The notes: generated from the letters alone by a model not told the origin. 40,320 nt of DNA from Streptococcus parasanguinis (GCF_001073155.1 NZ_JVEE01000017.1:78816-119135); one strand, 5' to 3'. Positions 1 to 8,330 are shown, counted from the stretch's first letter. Numbers and translations: made by a program.

Positions 1-640
1 GATGCCAGATATAGTGCAGTCCATCCTTGATGTCCGAAAAAATATCTTTTCCTGTGAACCGTTTCTTTTCTTGAACTTTGGCTTCTTCTTTCGGAAGGAA
101 TGCCACTAGGACAAAGGCGATGAAAAAGGTCAGTGCATCCAGTAAGAGGGTCGCATGGAGACTGGCAAATTGTAAAACAAGGAAAGAGAACACAGGTGAG
201 CTAACACCGACAACCTGTAAGACCAACTCCAAGCGGGCATTATAGGTCACAATCTCGTCCTTCTCTACGACCTCAGTGATAATGGCTTTGTTAGCCGTAC
301 GAGAAAATGCAAAGGCAATGGCCTGAACAATATTAGCAAAGATCAAAGCTCCAATCATCCAACGATCGTTCCTGATAAAAGAAATCGCCAAACAAAGGAG
401 ACCACACACCAGGTCGGTCGTCATCAAAATCTTGCGACGAGAAAAACGGTCTGAGATCACGCCACCAAATGGATTGACTAGAATGGAGGTGACGAGTTCA
501 GAAATCTGATAGATCCCCAATACCGTCTTTCCCACCGTCCCCATCGAGGCCAGCCAGACACTGTTCCCATAATCATAGAGCATATTTCCCATTCTATTGA
601 TCGCCCCACGAGCAATTAATTGGACTGCATATCGATTCAT
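1..640 (-). CDS. MFS transporter, tandem copy 1 (3' end outside window)
   Basis: This is the N-terminal 213 residues of a major facilitator superfamily exporter, cut by the left window edge and so not shown to be a pseudogene. Translation from the ATG at 638-640 gives a start MNRYAVQLIARGAINRMGN and a motif-A-like loop GGVISDRFSRRK between the second and third membrane helices. It is almost the same protein as the complete neighbour at 751-1929: the DNA aligns without gaps at a constant offset of 1289 bp from position 1 to 640. A strong GGAGG ribosome site lies 8-9 bases before the start. Family knowledge suggests a drug or metabolite exporter of the macrolide-efflux type, but the substrate cannot be told from sequence. 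Confidence 0.9.
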   Translation of the reverse strand, partial: MNRYAVQLIARGAINRMGNMLYDYGNSVWLASMGTVGKTVLGIYQISELVTSILVNPFGGVISDRFSRRKILMTTDLVCGLLCLAISFIRNDRWMIGALIFANIVQAIAFAFSRTANKAIITEVVEKDEIVTYNARLELVLQVVGVSSPVFSFLVLQFASLHATLLLDALTFFIAFVLVAFLPKEEAKVQEKKRFTGKDIFSDIKDGLHYIWH

Positions 641-643
641 CAA

Positions 644-697
644 AAAAACCTCCTTCATTTTCTGAAACTATTGTATCAGTTCATGAAAGAGGTTTTT
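644..697 (-). terminator. Hairpin terminator of MFS copy 2 that contains the ribosome site of copy 1
   Basis: On the minus strand the arms at 683-697 and 644-658 pair over 15 positions with one mismatch, enclose a 24-nt loop, and are followed by a run of seven T. This looks like the intrinsic terminator of the upstream MFS gene. The 3' arm carries the GGAGG of the downstream MFS gene, so a read-through transcript would hide that ribosome site. Confidence 0.6.
670..678 (-). promoter_or_regulatory. Extended -10 promoter for MFS copy 1, inside the hairpin loop
   Basis: The minus strand reads TGATACAAT, an extended -10 (TG-N-TACAAT). The predicted start is about position 663, inside the loop of the hairpin at 644-697. 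RNA started here would lack the 5' arm and leave the ribosome site free. No good -35 is visible. Confidence 0.45.
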
Positions 698-750
698 ATT
701 TTGTCCCTTATTTGGGAAAAACAATAAGTTACAATTTTATAAAAGGATAT

Positions 751-1929
751 CTACTGTTCTTTTGATTGAAGCTGCTTAGCTAGTAGCTGAGCCAAGAGTG
801 AAAAGAGAATAACTCCAGCTCCAATCAGGAGAAAGGATTCTACTCGGACACTTGGCAACCAAGTCATCAAACCTTTGGCGATGGGCATAAAGAGAACAGC
901 CAAAGTATAAATCGTACTCAAGGCTCTACCTAGATAATCATCTTCCACCTTGGTTTGCACTTGAGTAAAAACGTGGATGTCGAAAATGGTCACAAAAAAT
1001 TCACAGACCAGATTTCCCGAAAAGGAAAGATAAGTCGGAAGAGGCAAGCCCATTATGAACACTCCTACACCTGCCATGATAAGTAAAAACAGGAGAATTT
1101 TCATACTTGATGTAATTTTATTGGCAACAAGTGCTCCTAGAATAGATCCAATAGCTCCCAATGTTAAGATGGTCGCATAAGCCCCCTTGCCCCCGTAGAG
1201 TCGATTGGAAAATGGAAGTAAAAACTCAAAAGCCGCAAAAAAGAAATTAACGCCGGAAGCCACCAACAAGAGAAAGAAAATCTCTTTCTGATGCCAGATA
1301 TAGTCTAACCCCTCCTTGATATCAGAAAAAATATCTTTCCCCGTAAACTGTTTCTTTTCTTGAACCTTTGCTGCTTCTTTCGGAAGGAATGCCACTAGGA
1401 CAAAGGCAATGAAAAAGGTCAGGGCATCTAGTAAGAGGGTCGCATAGAGACTGGCAAATTGTAGAACTAGGAAAGAAAACACGGGAGAACTGACACTAAC
1501 AACTTGTAAGACCAGCTCCAAGTGCGCATTATAGGTTACAATCTCTTCTTTCTCTACAACTTCTGTAATAATGGCTTTATTGGCAGGTCGAGAAAAACCA
1601 AAGGCAATGGCCTGAACAATATTGGTAACAATCAGAGCCCCAATCATCCAACGATCATTTCTGATAAAAGAAATCGCCAAACACAGGAGACCACACACCA
1701 AGTCGGTCGTCATCAAAATCTTGCGACGAGAAAAACGGTCTGAAATCACCCCTCCAAAAGGATTCACGAGGATCCCTATCACTAACTCAGAAATCTGATA
1801 GATTCCTAATACCGTCTTTCCTATAGTTCCCATCGAGGCCAGCCAGACACTATTCCCATAATCATAGAGCATATTTCCAATTTTGGTAATCGCTCCACGA
1901 CTAATTAATTGGACCGCATGTCGGTTCAT
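751..1929 (-). CDS. MFS transporter, tandem copy 2 (complete, 392 aa)
   Basis: A complete 392-residue major facilitator superfamily protein with the usual pattern of about twelve hydrophobic segments and the motif-A loop GGVISDRFSRRK near residues 59-70. The family exports small molecules using the proton gradient; the closest functional type by appearance is macrolide/drug efflux, but this is inference. The ATG at 1927-1929 has an AAGGAGA ribosome site. It starts 25 bp after the Rgg-family gene and is followed by a near-identical second copy, so the three genes look like one regulator-plus-exporter unit. The duplication is recent enough that most of the differences are scattered single bases. 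Confidence 0.92.
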   Translation of the reverse strand: MNRHAVQLISRGAITKIGNMLYDYGNSVWLASMGTIGKTVLGIYQISELVIGILVNPFGGVISDRFSRRKILMTTDLVCGLLCLAISFIRNDRWMIGALIVTNIVQAIAFGFSRPANKAIITEVVEKEEIVTYNAHLELVLQVVSVSSPVFSFLVLQFASLYATLLLDALTFFIAFVLVAFLPKEAAKVQEKKQFTGKDIFSDIKEGLDYIWHQKEIFFLLLVASGVNFFFAAFEFLLPFSNRLYGGKGAYATILTLGAIGSILGALVANKITSSMKILLFLLIMAGVGVFIMGLPLPTYLSFSGNLVCEFFVTIFDIHVFTQVQTKVEDDYLGRALSTIYTLAVLFMPIAKGLMTWLPSVRVESFLLIGAGVILFSLLAQLLAKQLQSKEQ

Positions 1930-1954
1930 AAAATCTCCTTTATCTCTCTCCTAT

Positions 1955-2827
1955 TTAGGAACATTCATCTATTACAAATTTATCAAAGTGTTCTTGATAG
2001 TAAGCTACCTGCTCTGGGAGACCTAGCACATCAAAAATATGCATAGCCTCTTGCATTTGCTGATTCCCTTCTTTCTCTAGCCCCTTCTGATAGAGGGCAA
2101 ATCCCTTGAGGTAATGAAAGACATTGCGCTCGTAGAGTTTGATGCTCTTGCCGATAATCTTTTCCACAGAGGCTTCAAAATAACTAGCACTTTCAAAAGA
2201 ACGGTGTTCTAAACAATGCTGGTAACAATTCAGAGCTAGAATCAAGACCAGTTTTCGATGGCGACCAATTTCCTTGTAGAAATCTTCCCGCTCCATCACT
2301 TCTCTACCAAGCCGAGTGACATAATCCACATCATAAAAGCTATAAAGATTGCCAAAAAGGATCAACTCATACATGGTCCATTCTTCCGTTTGAAAGAGAT
2401 AATCCGCCACCTTTTCCAGATCACGTTGCTTCATCGTGTAGCTGGCATCTCTCTGGCAAATCAGCCCTTGTAACAAAATCCAGTTCAATTCAAAATAGAG
2501 GGGATTGGTCGAACTTGTAGCCTTTTCCAGTTGTTCTCCTTGAAGCCTTTGAAAACCAGCAATATCATTTGCATAGTAAAGAGGAATAATCTGAGCCATC
2601 AAGGCGACATGCTCATGGTGTTGAAAATTCCTAGCCTTATCCATAAAATTCTCAATCGTCACATGGATATTGTCCAAAATTTCAAAGAAGCGCGACGTAG
2701 CCAGATCCGACTCCCCCAATTCAAAGCGGGATAACTGGGAGGTCGAGCAGGCTTCTCCTGCAGCTTCTTTTAACGAATAATTTTTACTGATTCGAAATTC
2801 ACGAAAAACTTTGCCTAAATCTTCCAT
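1955..2827 (-). CDS. Rgg/GadR/MutR-family transcriptional regulator
   Basis: The 290-residue protein has an N-terminal XRE-type helix-turn-helix (about residues 5-62, with the SQLSRFELGES recognition segment typical of Rgg proteins) followed by a long alpha-helical C-terminal domain of the kind that binds short peptides in Rgg regulators. Length fits the family (about 280-300). Its ATG directly follows the TAG stop of the ABC-F gene (TAGATG), so the two are probably translationally coupled. Rgg proteins usually control adjacent genes, here the MFS exporters. I found no SHP-like pheromone ORF beside it, so whether it senses a peptide is unknown. Confidence 0.9.
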   Translation of the reverse strand: MEDLGKVFREFRISKNYSLKEAAGEACSTSQLSRFELGESDLATSRFFEILDNIHVTIENFMDKARNFQHHEHVALMAQIIPLYYANDIAGFQRLQGEQLEKATSSTNPLYFELNWILLQGLICQRDASYTMKQRDLEKVADYLFQTEEWTMYELILFGNLYSFYDVDYVTRLGREVMEREDFYKEIGRHRKLVLILALNCYQHCLEHRSFESASYFEASVEKIIGKSIKLYERNVFHYLKGFALYQKGLEKEGNQQMQEAMHIFDVLGLPEQVAYYQEHFDKFVIDECS

Positions 2828-4735
2828 CTATTCCACCTGCTCTGACAGTTCTGCCCACTCTTCCATGACCGCTTCCTGCTGGACAGTCAGTTGGTCCAGG
2901 TCACTCTGGAGTTGAACTAAGTCGGCTGCATCATTGGTGCTATGCATGGTTTCGGTGATGTCTTGGATTTTCTGATCTAGCTCTTCCATCTCTGCTTCCA
3001 ATTGCTCAATGCGACGGGTGATTTTACGGAGTTCCTTTTGATTTTGTTTTTGCAAGTGATAGTCATTGCTAGTGACTTCTTCCGTTGAAGAAGCGGGCTC
3101 AGCTTCTGCTTGCGCTGCAGCAAGGGCCTCTAACTCTGCTTTTTTCTCCAAATAATAATCATAGTCTCCCAGATAAAGGGTCGAGCCCTCTTCTGAGAGT
3201 TCTAAGACTTGGGTCGCTACCCGATTGATAAAGTAGCGGTCGTGGCTGACAAAGAGCAGGGTCCCATCAAAATCAATCAAGGCATTTTCCAGTACTTCCT
3301 TGCTATCGATGTCCAAGTGGTTGGTCGGTTCATCGAGAATCAAGAAATTGTTGTTTTCCATGGACAGCTTGGCCAAGAGTAGGCGCGCCCGCTCTCCTCC
3401 CGACAGCATGCCGACGGTTTTCTTGACATCGTCCCCTGAGAAAAGGAAGGCTCCTAGTCGATTGCGAATTTCTACTTCTGGTGTCAGTTTAAAGTCATTC
3501 CAGAGCTCATCCAAGACACTATTGTGAGGGGTTAGTTTACTTTGGGTCTGGTCATAGTAGCCCACCTCGACATTGGCCCCAAAACGGGCTTCCCCCTTGA
3601 TGAAAGGAATCTGCCCGACAATAGACTTGATAAGAGTAGATTTCCCGATCCCATTTGGTCCGACAATAGCGACCGCATTCATCTTACGGATATCCAGATT
3701 GATCGGCTCGGACAGGATTTGATCATCATAGCCAACGGCCGCCTCTTCTACTGTCAAAACGACATTGCCAGAGATCTTATCAGAATGGAAGGTCATATGG
3801 GCAGACTTGGTCCCAGCTTCGGGCTCGTCTAGGCGCTCCATTTTTTCCAACTGCTTGCGACGAGACTGGGCCCGCTTGGTGGTTGAGGCCCGCACCAAAT
3901 TGCGATTAACAAAGTCTTCGAGCGCTGCAATTTCTTTTTGTTGCTTCTCGTAGTTCTTGGCTTCGGTCAGCAATTTTTGTTCTTTTTGCTCCACAAAACT
4001 GGAGTAATTGCCGACATAGCGATCTAAAGAATGCTTGGTCAAGTCCAAAGTAATGGTTGCGACCTTATCTAGGAAATAGCGGTCGTGACTGACAATGAGA
4101 AGGGCCCCACTATAATTGACCAGATAGTTTTCCAACCAGGCAATGGTCTCAATATCCAAGTGGTTGGTCGGCTCGTCCAGTACCAAGAGATTTGGCTTTT
4201 CCAAGAGCATCTTGGCCAGGGCTAGACGGGTATTTTGCCCACCAGATAACTCTTCAATCTTCATCTGCCACATGGACTCATCAAACTTGAAGCCGTTTAG
4301 AATAGCACGGATATCTGCCTCATAGGTGAAGCCACCAGCTTGACGGAATTCTTCAGATAGACGGTCATAATCCTGCATAAGTTTGTCCAAGTCAGCCCCA
4401 GTTTTTTCCCCCATCTCAAGCTCCATCTGCCGCAAACTTTTCTCCGTCTTACGGAGATCGTCAAAGACATGAAGCATCTCATCGTAGATGGTATTGGACG
4501 ACTCAAAGCGGCTATCCTGAGCTAGATAGGAGAGGGAAAGGTCCCGCTTTTTATTGATTTCCCCAGAAGTCGGCTCTTCTTCTCCGACCAAGATTTTCAA
4601 GAGCGTGGACTTGCCAGCTCCGTTCTTTCCGACCAGGGCAATCCGGTCCCGTTCATCCACTTGCAGGCTGATATTATCAAAAAGAACCTCCCCTGCAAAA
4701 GAGCGTTCAATTTTGTTAGCTTGTAAAATAATCAT
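2828..4735 (-). CDS. ABC-F family ATPase (YdiF/Uup-like, ribosome-associated)
   Basis: A 635-residue soluble protein with two ABC ATPase domains and no membrane segments. Walker A motifs are GKNGAGKS (residues 36-43) and GPNGIGKST (second half), signature motifs LSGGQ and LSGGE, and both Walker B regions read LDEPTNHLDI, which is characteristic of ABC-F proteins. A charged, Glu/Gln-rich coiled coil occupies roughly the last 90 residues, as in YdiF/Uup types. ABC-F proteins act on the ribosome in translation or antibiotic protection; being chromosomal and highly conserved, this one is more likely a housekeeping translation factor than a resistance gene. No Shine-Dalgarno sequence with normal spacing is seen (AGGG lies only 2 bases before ATG) and the -10 box predicts a leaderless mRNA. 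Confidence 0.92.
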   Translation of the reverse strand: MIILQANKIERSFAGEVLFDNISLQVDERDRIALVGKNGAGKSTLLKILVGEEEPTSGEINKKRDLSLSYLAQDSRFESSNTIYDEMLHVFDDLRKTEKSLRQMELEMGEKTGADLDKLMQDYDRLSEEFRQAGGFTYEADIRAILNGFKFDESMWQMKIEELSGGQNTRLALAKMLLEKPNLLVLDEPTNHLDIETIAWLENYLVNYSGALLIVSHDRYFLDKVATITLDLTKHSLDRYVGNYSSFVEQKEQKLLTEAKNYEKQQKEIAALEDFVNRNLVRASTTKRAQSRRKQLEKMERLDEPEAGTKSAHMTFHSDKISGNVVLTVEEAAVGYDDQILSEPINLDIRKMNAVAIVGPNGIGKSTLIKSIVGQIPFIKGEARFGANVEVGYYDQTQSKLTPHNSVLDELWNDFKLTPEVEIRNRLGAFLFSGDDVKKTVGMLSGGERARLLLAKLSMENNNFLILDEPTNHLDIDSKEVLENALIDFDGTLLFVSHDRYFINRVATQVLELSEEGSTLYLGDYDYYLEKKAELEALAAAQAEAEPASSTEEVTSNDYHLQKQNQKELRKITRRIEQLEAEMEELDQKIQDITETMHSTNDAADLVQLQSDLDQLTVQQEAVMEEWAELSEQVE

Positions 4736-4741
4736 GTCCCT

Positions 4742-4770
4742 ATTTTACTATCTTTTTACGGATTAAACAA
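4742..4770 (-). promoter_or_regulatory. Promoter of the ABC-F gene, predicted leaderless
   Basis: On the minus strand TTGTTT and TAAAAT are separated by exactly 17 bp. The -10 ends at 4742, so the expected transcription start is about 4735, the A of the ATG. The terminator at 4787-4819 lies just upstream, so an own promoter is needed here. Confidence 0.5.
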
Positions 4771-4786
4771 GGGAAGACGAAGCATC

Positions 4787-4819
4787 AAAAAAATCCCGAG
4801 CCCCTTGAGGCCCAGAACT
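4787..4819 (-). terminator. Intrinsic terminator after the matrixin gene
   Basis: Minus-strand GC-rich stem of about 9 bp (with G-T pairs), six-base loop TCAAGG and a run of seven T. It separates the metalloprotease unit from the ABC-F unit. Confidence 0.75.
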
Positions 4820-4842
4820 TTTAGCAAGTATTTTAAAACTCA

Positions 4843-5562
4843 TTATTCCTTGTATAATTGCCGGACTGCTTCTACATCTGAATCCTGAATACTGTAGAAA
4901 GAGCCAGCTGGTTGCATGACCGATTCTCCATCTGTGTGGTCCAACCCAATCGCATGGCCTAGCTCATGCTCAGCTGTATTGACAATCCGATCATAACTAT
5001 AGTTATAGATATAATTTAACAGATAATGGCGATTGAGGCGAACTGTGATGTGGGTGAACCGATTGGTTAAGAGGTTAGTTTGAGAGGCAGTCTCTCCTGC
5101 TGCAGAAACGGATGCGTTGTCCATTTCGGTCAAGACCACATTGGCCTCTTTTTCATTTGTGACCAGCTTGAAAGTAAAGGTACCTGTTTGGTTCCAAGCC
5201 TCAATGGCATCCTGATAGGCTTTTATAAAAGTTTGACTGATATTGGGATCTAGATAAACCGTGGCCTCTGCTTTTTCCCAGCGAGCACCACTATGCTCAT
5301 GATTATCCGTCTGCGTCGTCTGTGAGCTAGGCGCCATCCCAAAGCGCGATGCAAAGCCCTGATCACCAAATAAATTTCCAACTTGATAGACAACCTTTTG
5401 GGCAGCTCGCCCAACCCCATCCATACCAGAACTAGGAGAATCTGTGAAATAGATGATCCCCACAAGGATGAGAAAACTGATCGCAATGGTCCAGAAAAAT
5501 CCCCAAAAGAGACTCCAAGCCATGCGAAGGATTCCTCTGAAAAACCGAAAAATAGTTCTCAT
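4843..5562 (-). CDS. Membrane-anchored matrixin-type zinc metalloprotease
   Basis: The 239-residue protein starts with basic residues and one strong membrane segment (about residues 14-40), then a short linker and a catalytic domain facing outside. The zinc motif HELGHAIGLDH is at residues 199-209 (ligands H199, H203, H209; catalytic E200), followed by a Met-turn VMQP with M216. This HExxHxxGxxH plus Met-turn pattern is that of the metzincin/matrixin family (M10-like). Substrate is unknown; such small streptococcal matrixins are poorly studied. The ATG at 5560-5562 has an AAGGAG ribosome site. It lies between endA and a terminator and appears to be its own short transcription unit. Confidence 0.88.
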   Translation of the reverse strand: MRTIFRFFRGILRMAWSLFWGFFWTIAISFLILVGIIYFTDSPSSGMDGVGRAAQKVVYQVGNLFGDQGFASRFGMAPSSQTTQTDNHEHSGARWEKAEATVYLDPNISQTFIKAYQDAIEAWNQTGTFTFKLVTNEKEANVVLTEMDNASVSAAGETASQTNLLTNRFTHITVRLNRHYLLNYIYNYSYDRIVNTAEHELGHAIGLDHTDGESVMQPAGSFYSIQDSDVEAVRQLYKE

Positions 5563-5593
5563 ACATTCTCCTTTCTCTTAAAGAAGGTATGCA

Positions 5594-5602
5594 ATTGTAA
5601 CA
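5594..5602 (-). promoter_or_regulatory. Candidate promoter of the matrixin gene
   Basis: Minus strand TGTTACAAT, an extended -10 (TG-T-TACAAT), about 32 bp upstream of the ATG. No clear -35. No terminator is visible between endA and this point, so read-through from endA is also possible. Confidence 0.4.
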
Positions 5603-5643
5603 CTCCATTCTTAAAAATAACTTAAATAAACCTGCTTTTTTGC

Positions 5644-6483
5644 TTATTGATGGATGGTTACTTTTCCTGTCTGGTAATCCAGGCTCATTCCACTTTGAAC
5701 ATTAGGAACAAAGACATTGAACTCAAGAGTCCCGTCACTCGATTTGGCTTCGATCTGAGAACCTAAAGGAATCAGATCTTCCGGCTGATTGTAGATCAAA
5801 GTGACCCGATAGCGGACCCGCTTGTTCTTATCTAGGGCTTTTCGAACCAGGGTCTCATAGTAGTTTTGACCAGTGGAATGAGGATCATTGGCTTGATTGG
5901 ACCAAGCCGTTTGCACGGCGATATTTTTGGGATTGCTAGTAGAGGCGTCAAAGCCTTTGAGATTGCCGATCAAGGCGTAACCCAATAGATGACCTCTATC
6001 CACAGCATGGTCGTACTCGCCTGACAGATTATGAACCTGATGCCAACCTGCAGGTTTCCAATCGGTTAGGCCACTTCCTGTTGCATCGCGATCTCTGTAC
6101 TGACGAGTCGCCTTAGTCATGATGGCATTGGCAACTGTCGGTACGGTCTTTCCATTGACTTCTTTTGTCTTGTTATCCGCATAGGGTTGACTAGCCACAC
6201 TGGCATCCAAATCTGTTCGATTGCCCTTAACGACAAAGGCTCCAGCTCCGTTCCATTCTATGTCATTTCCTAATTGTGAACGAGCAGATTTCGTTAGTAC
6301 AGAGCTAGCTAACTCTTTACTGGGTGTTTCCTCTTGGCTACTGGTCACCACGGAAACAACCTGATCCGTCGCTTCTTTTATTGTCGGTTGATTAAAATAA
6401 TAGCCCCCGATTGCTAGGGCTGTTGCCACCACAAAACCTGCTAAGGTTTGTTTGGTTCGTTTGCTTACTGTTTGTTTTGTCAT
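5644..6483 (-). CDS. endA: DNA/RNA non-specific endonuclease EndA, membrane-anchored
   Basis: This is the streptococcal EndA nuclease, which degrades DNA at the cell surface, makes single strands during natural transformation in pneumococcus, and cuts neutrophil DNA traps. A basic N-terminus and one membrane segment (about residues 14-30) anchor it outside the membrane. The beta-beta-alpha metal active site has the DRGH motif with catalytic His at residue 165 and downstream Asn residues in [18 protein letters not shown] start the gene at the ATG 6481-6483 (279 aa) because GGAGAGAGG sits at the right distance; a TTG four codons earlier would overlap that site. The order murA-epuA-endA is as I recall in S. 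pneumoniae. A terminator hairpin ends right at the ribosome site (see findings). Confidence 0.93.
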   Translation of the reverse strand: MTKQTVSKRTKQTLAGFVVATALAIGGYYFNQPTIKEATDQVVSVVTSSQEETPSKELASSVLTKSARSQLGNDIEWNGAGAFVVKGNRTDLDASVASQPYADNKTKEVNGKTVPTVANAIMTKATRQYRDRDATGSGLTDWKPAGWHQVHNLSGEYDHAVDRGHLLGYALIGNLKGFDASTSNPKNIAVQTAWSNQANDPHSTGQNYYETLVRKALDKNKRVRYRVTLIYNQPEDLIPLGSQIEAKSSDGTLEFNVFVPNVQSGMSLDYQTGKVTIHQ

Positions 6484-6493
6484 ACCTCTCTCC

Positions 6494-6539
6494 AAAAAAG
6501 AGCAGCGCTAGATGGGTCACTGACTCAATTCGCTGCTCT
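6494..6539 (-). terminator. Terminator/attenuator between epuA and endA
   Basis: Minus-strand arms 6531-6539 and 6499-6507 form a perfect 9-bp stem (AGAGCAGCG/CGCTGCTCT) around a 23-nt loop, followed by a run of six T at 6494-6499. The endA ribosome site (6485-6493) begins immediately after the T-run. It should end murA-epuA transcripts and limit endA to read-through unless a promoter was missed. Confidence 0.75.
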
Positions 6540-6565
6540 CCTTTTTACTCAATGTTATTTAAATC

Positions 6566-6754
6566 TTATTTGCCGGTTAGCTTTCCAATGATTTCTGACC
6601 AGGTATCCGGAGAGAGAATGGACCATGGATTTTTTCCATCGCCAATCACTCCATAGCCAATGACCAAACCAATTGCAAAAATGATGATGCCAATCACAGC
6701 CAACAGGAGGACAATTCCTAGCTGTTTTCCAACATAGCGAAGATTAGTTTTCAT
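6566..6754 (-). CDS. epuA: EpuA family small membrane protein
   Basis: A 62-residue protein with one long membrane segment (about residues 12-36, very Ile/Val/Leu/Gly-rich) and a short outer tail containing [11 protein letters not shown]. It matches the EpuA family, often labelled 'DNA-directed RNA polymerase subunit beta' in databases although the sequence gives no support for a polymerase role. Its first 11 bases overlap the end of murA, indicating coupled translation. In pneumococcus epuA lies just before endA as here. Function unknown; the name only records the position upstream of endA. Confidence 0.85.
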   Translation of the reverse strand: MKTNLRYVGKQLGIVLLLAVIGIIIFAIGLVIGYGVIGDGKNPWSILSPDTWSEIIGKLTGK

Positions 6755-8027
6755 CGTCTGCTTCCTCTACACGTTTCACGTCTGCACCAAGTGCCACCAA
6801 TTTCTCATGGAATTGATAATAACCACGGTCTAAGTGACTTAATTTGCTGACCTTTGTTTCTCCTTCTGCCACTAAGCCCATCAAGACAAGCGTTGCACTC
6901 GCGCGCAAATCGGTCGACATGACCTCTGCACCTTGGAAGCTTTCACCTCCTACGATACGAGCTGTATCCCGCATAATATCTGAGTGAACGCCCATTCGAC
7001 GCATTTCTTCCAAATGTTGGAAACGATTCTCAAAGACGGTTTCAATCATGGTGGACTCACCCTTAGCCATGGCCATCAAGGCTGTAAATTGAGCCTGCAT
7101 ATCAGTTGGGAATCCTGGGTAGGGAAGAGTTTTAACGGTCACTGGACGGAGCTTACTGATATCCGATTGAATCCGAATTCCATTTTCTTCTTCGGTTACC
7201 GTCACGCCCATCTCCTGCATCTTAGACAGCAGAGGACGATTGTGTTCCCAAATGGCATCTTCGATCAAGACATCTCCACCGGTCATGGCTGCCCCAATCA
7301 TAAAGGTTCCAGCTTCGATGCGGTCTTGTACAACATTGTGGTCTGCCCCGTGCAAGCTCTCCACACCGACGATGGTTAAGGTCTCAGTTCCTGCCCCCTT
7401 GACATTAGCTCCCATTTTGTTGAGCAAAAGAGCTAGGTCAACAATCTCAGGTTCCCGCGCAGCATTTTCAATCACGGTGACTCCATCAGCCAAGGTTGCA
7501 GCCATCATAATATTTTGTGTCGCCCCTACTGATGGGAAGTCCATATAGATATGTGCTCCCTTGAGACGATCTGCTTTCGCTTCAATATAGCCGGCCGTTT
7601 GTGTAATTTCAGCCCCCATGGCTTCCAGACCTTTGAGATGGAGGTCTATTGGACGACTACCGATCGTACAGCCTCCAGGCATGGAAACTTTAGCATGGCC
7701 ATTGCGTGCCAAGACAGGACCCAAGACAACGATAGAGGCCCGCATCTTGCTCACATACTTATAAGGCGCTTCCTCTGATAATTTTTCTTGCGCATCTACG
7801 ACAACCGTATTTTCTTCTTCATTGAAGGTCACTTGTGCATTCAAACCACGAACGACATTGTTCATTGTGAAGACATCTGATAAAACAGGGACGTTTTTTA
7901 AGGTTGTCACGCCCTCACTTGCAAGGACTGTTGCAGCAAGAAGCGGAAGGACAGCGTTTTTTGCTCCTTCGATTTTGACAGTTCCAACTAGTCGATTATT
8001 TCCACCATTAACGATTATTTTTTCCAT
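6744..8027 (-). CDS. murA: UDP-N-acetylglucosamine 1-carboxyvinyltransferase MurA
   Basis: MurA transfers enolpyruvate from phosphoenolpyruvate to UDP-GlcNAc, the first committed step of peptidoglycan synthesis in the cytoplasm. The 427-residue protein has the normal length, the substrate-binding K23-N24 pair in GAKNAVLP, and the loop [11 protein letters not shown] with the catalytic, fosfomycin-sensitive Cys120. Low-GC Gram-positives have two paralogues; the position next to the ATP synthase and epuA/endA suggests the one usually named MurA1, by recall. It has its own promoter (8066-8074) and a GGAG ribosome site 9 bases before ATG. Confidence 0.96.
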   Translation of the reverse strand: MEKIIVNGGNNRLVGTVKIEGAKNAVLPLLAATVLASEGVTTLKNVPVLSDVFTMNNVVRGLNAQVTFNEEENTVVVDAQEKLSEEAPYKYVSKMRASIVVLGPVLARNGHAKVSMPGGCTIGSRPIDLHLKGLEAMGAEITQTAGYIEAKADRLKGAHIYMDFPSVGATQNIMMAATLADGVTVIENAAREPEIVDLALLLNKMGANVKGAGTETLTIVGVESLHGADHNVVQDRIEAGTFMIGAAMTGGDVLIEDAIWEHNRPLLSKMQEMGVTVTEEENGIRIQSDISKLRPVTVKTLPYPGFPTDMQAQFTALMAMAKGESTMIETVFENRFQHLEEMRRMGVHSDIMRDTARIVGGESFQGAEVMSTDLRASATLVLMGLVAEGETKVSKLSHLDRGYYQFHEKLVALGADVKRVEEADDEN

Positions 8028-8065
8028 ACGGGATTGTTCTCCAATTTCTTAAAGTCACGACTTCT

Positions 8066-8074
8066 ATCATACCA
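8066..8074 (-). promoter_or_regulatory. Extended -10 promoter of murA
   Basis: Minus strand TGGTATGAT (TG-G-TATGAT), predicted start about 8059, leaving a leader of about 32 nt before the murA ATG at 8027. The -35 region is poor, as common with extended -10 promoters. Confidence 0.55.
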
Positions 8075-8093
8075 TATTTTTGATAAAATGTGG

Positions 8094-8324
8094 CTAGAAT
8101 TGGCCAATAAAAATCTGCCGACTCATCTCATACACGCTGATAAAAAATGAGCTGGCTAGATAGCCGATTCCAATGCTGAGCATCAAGATCAAAAAACGGA
8201 TTTTAACAGCATTTTCAGTACTTACTTTTAAAAACTTTTCCCATTGAACTAGGTTCAACAATAGGTAATAGGCAAAAAAGATAAACAATAAATGGCTTGA
8301 AAAGTTAAAAATCATTTGGATCAT
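8094..8324 (-). CDS. DUF1146 (YwzB-like) small membrane protein
   Basis: A 76-residue protein with two hydrophobic segments (about residues 8-26 and 43-64) separated by a basic loop, matching the DUF1146/YwzB family found beside ATP synthase and murA in many Firmicutes. Function is unknown. It sits between the atp terminator and murA. There is no Shine-Dalgarno sequence before the ATG at 8322-8324, and an extended -10 box places the transcription start on that ATG; a second in-frame ATG at codon 4 is an alternative start but also lacks a ribosome site. Confidence 0.85.
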   Translation of the reverse strand: MIQMIFNFSSHLLFIFFAYYLLLNLVQWEKFLKVSTENAVKIRFLILMLSIGIGYLASSFFISVYEMSRQIFIGQF

Positions 8325-8330
8325 ACAGCT

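Noticed and set aside
1..640. Possible MFS pseudogene
   Set aside because: The frame is open to the edge with a good ribosome site, so it is only cut by the window.
6484..6495. TTG start four codons upstream of endA
   Set aside because: The TTG and following codons form the Shine-Dalgarno sequence of the ATG at 6481-6483.
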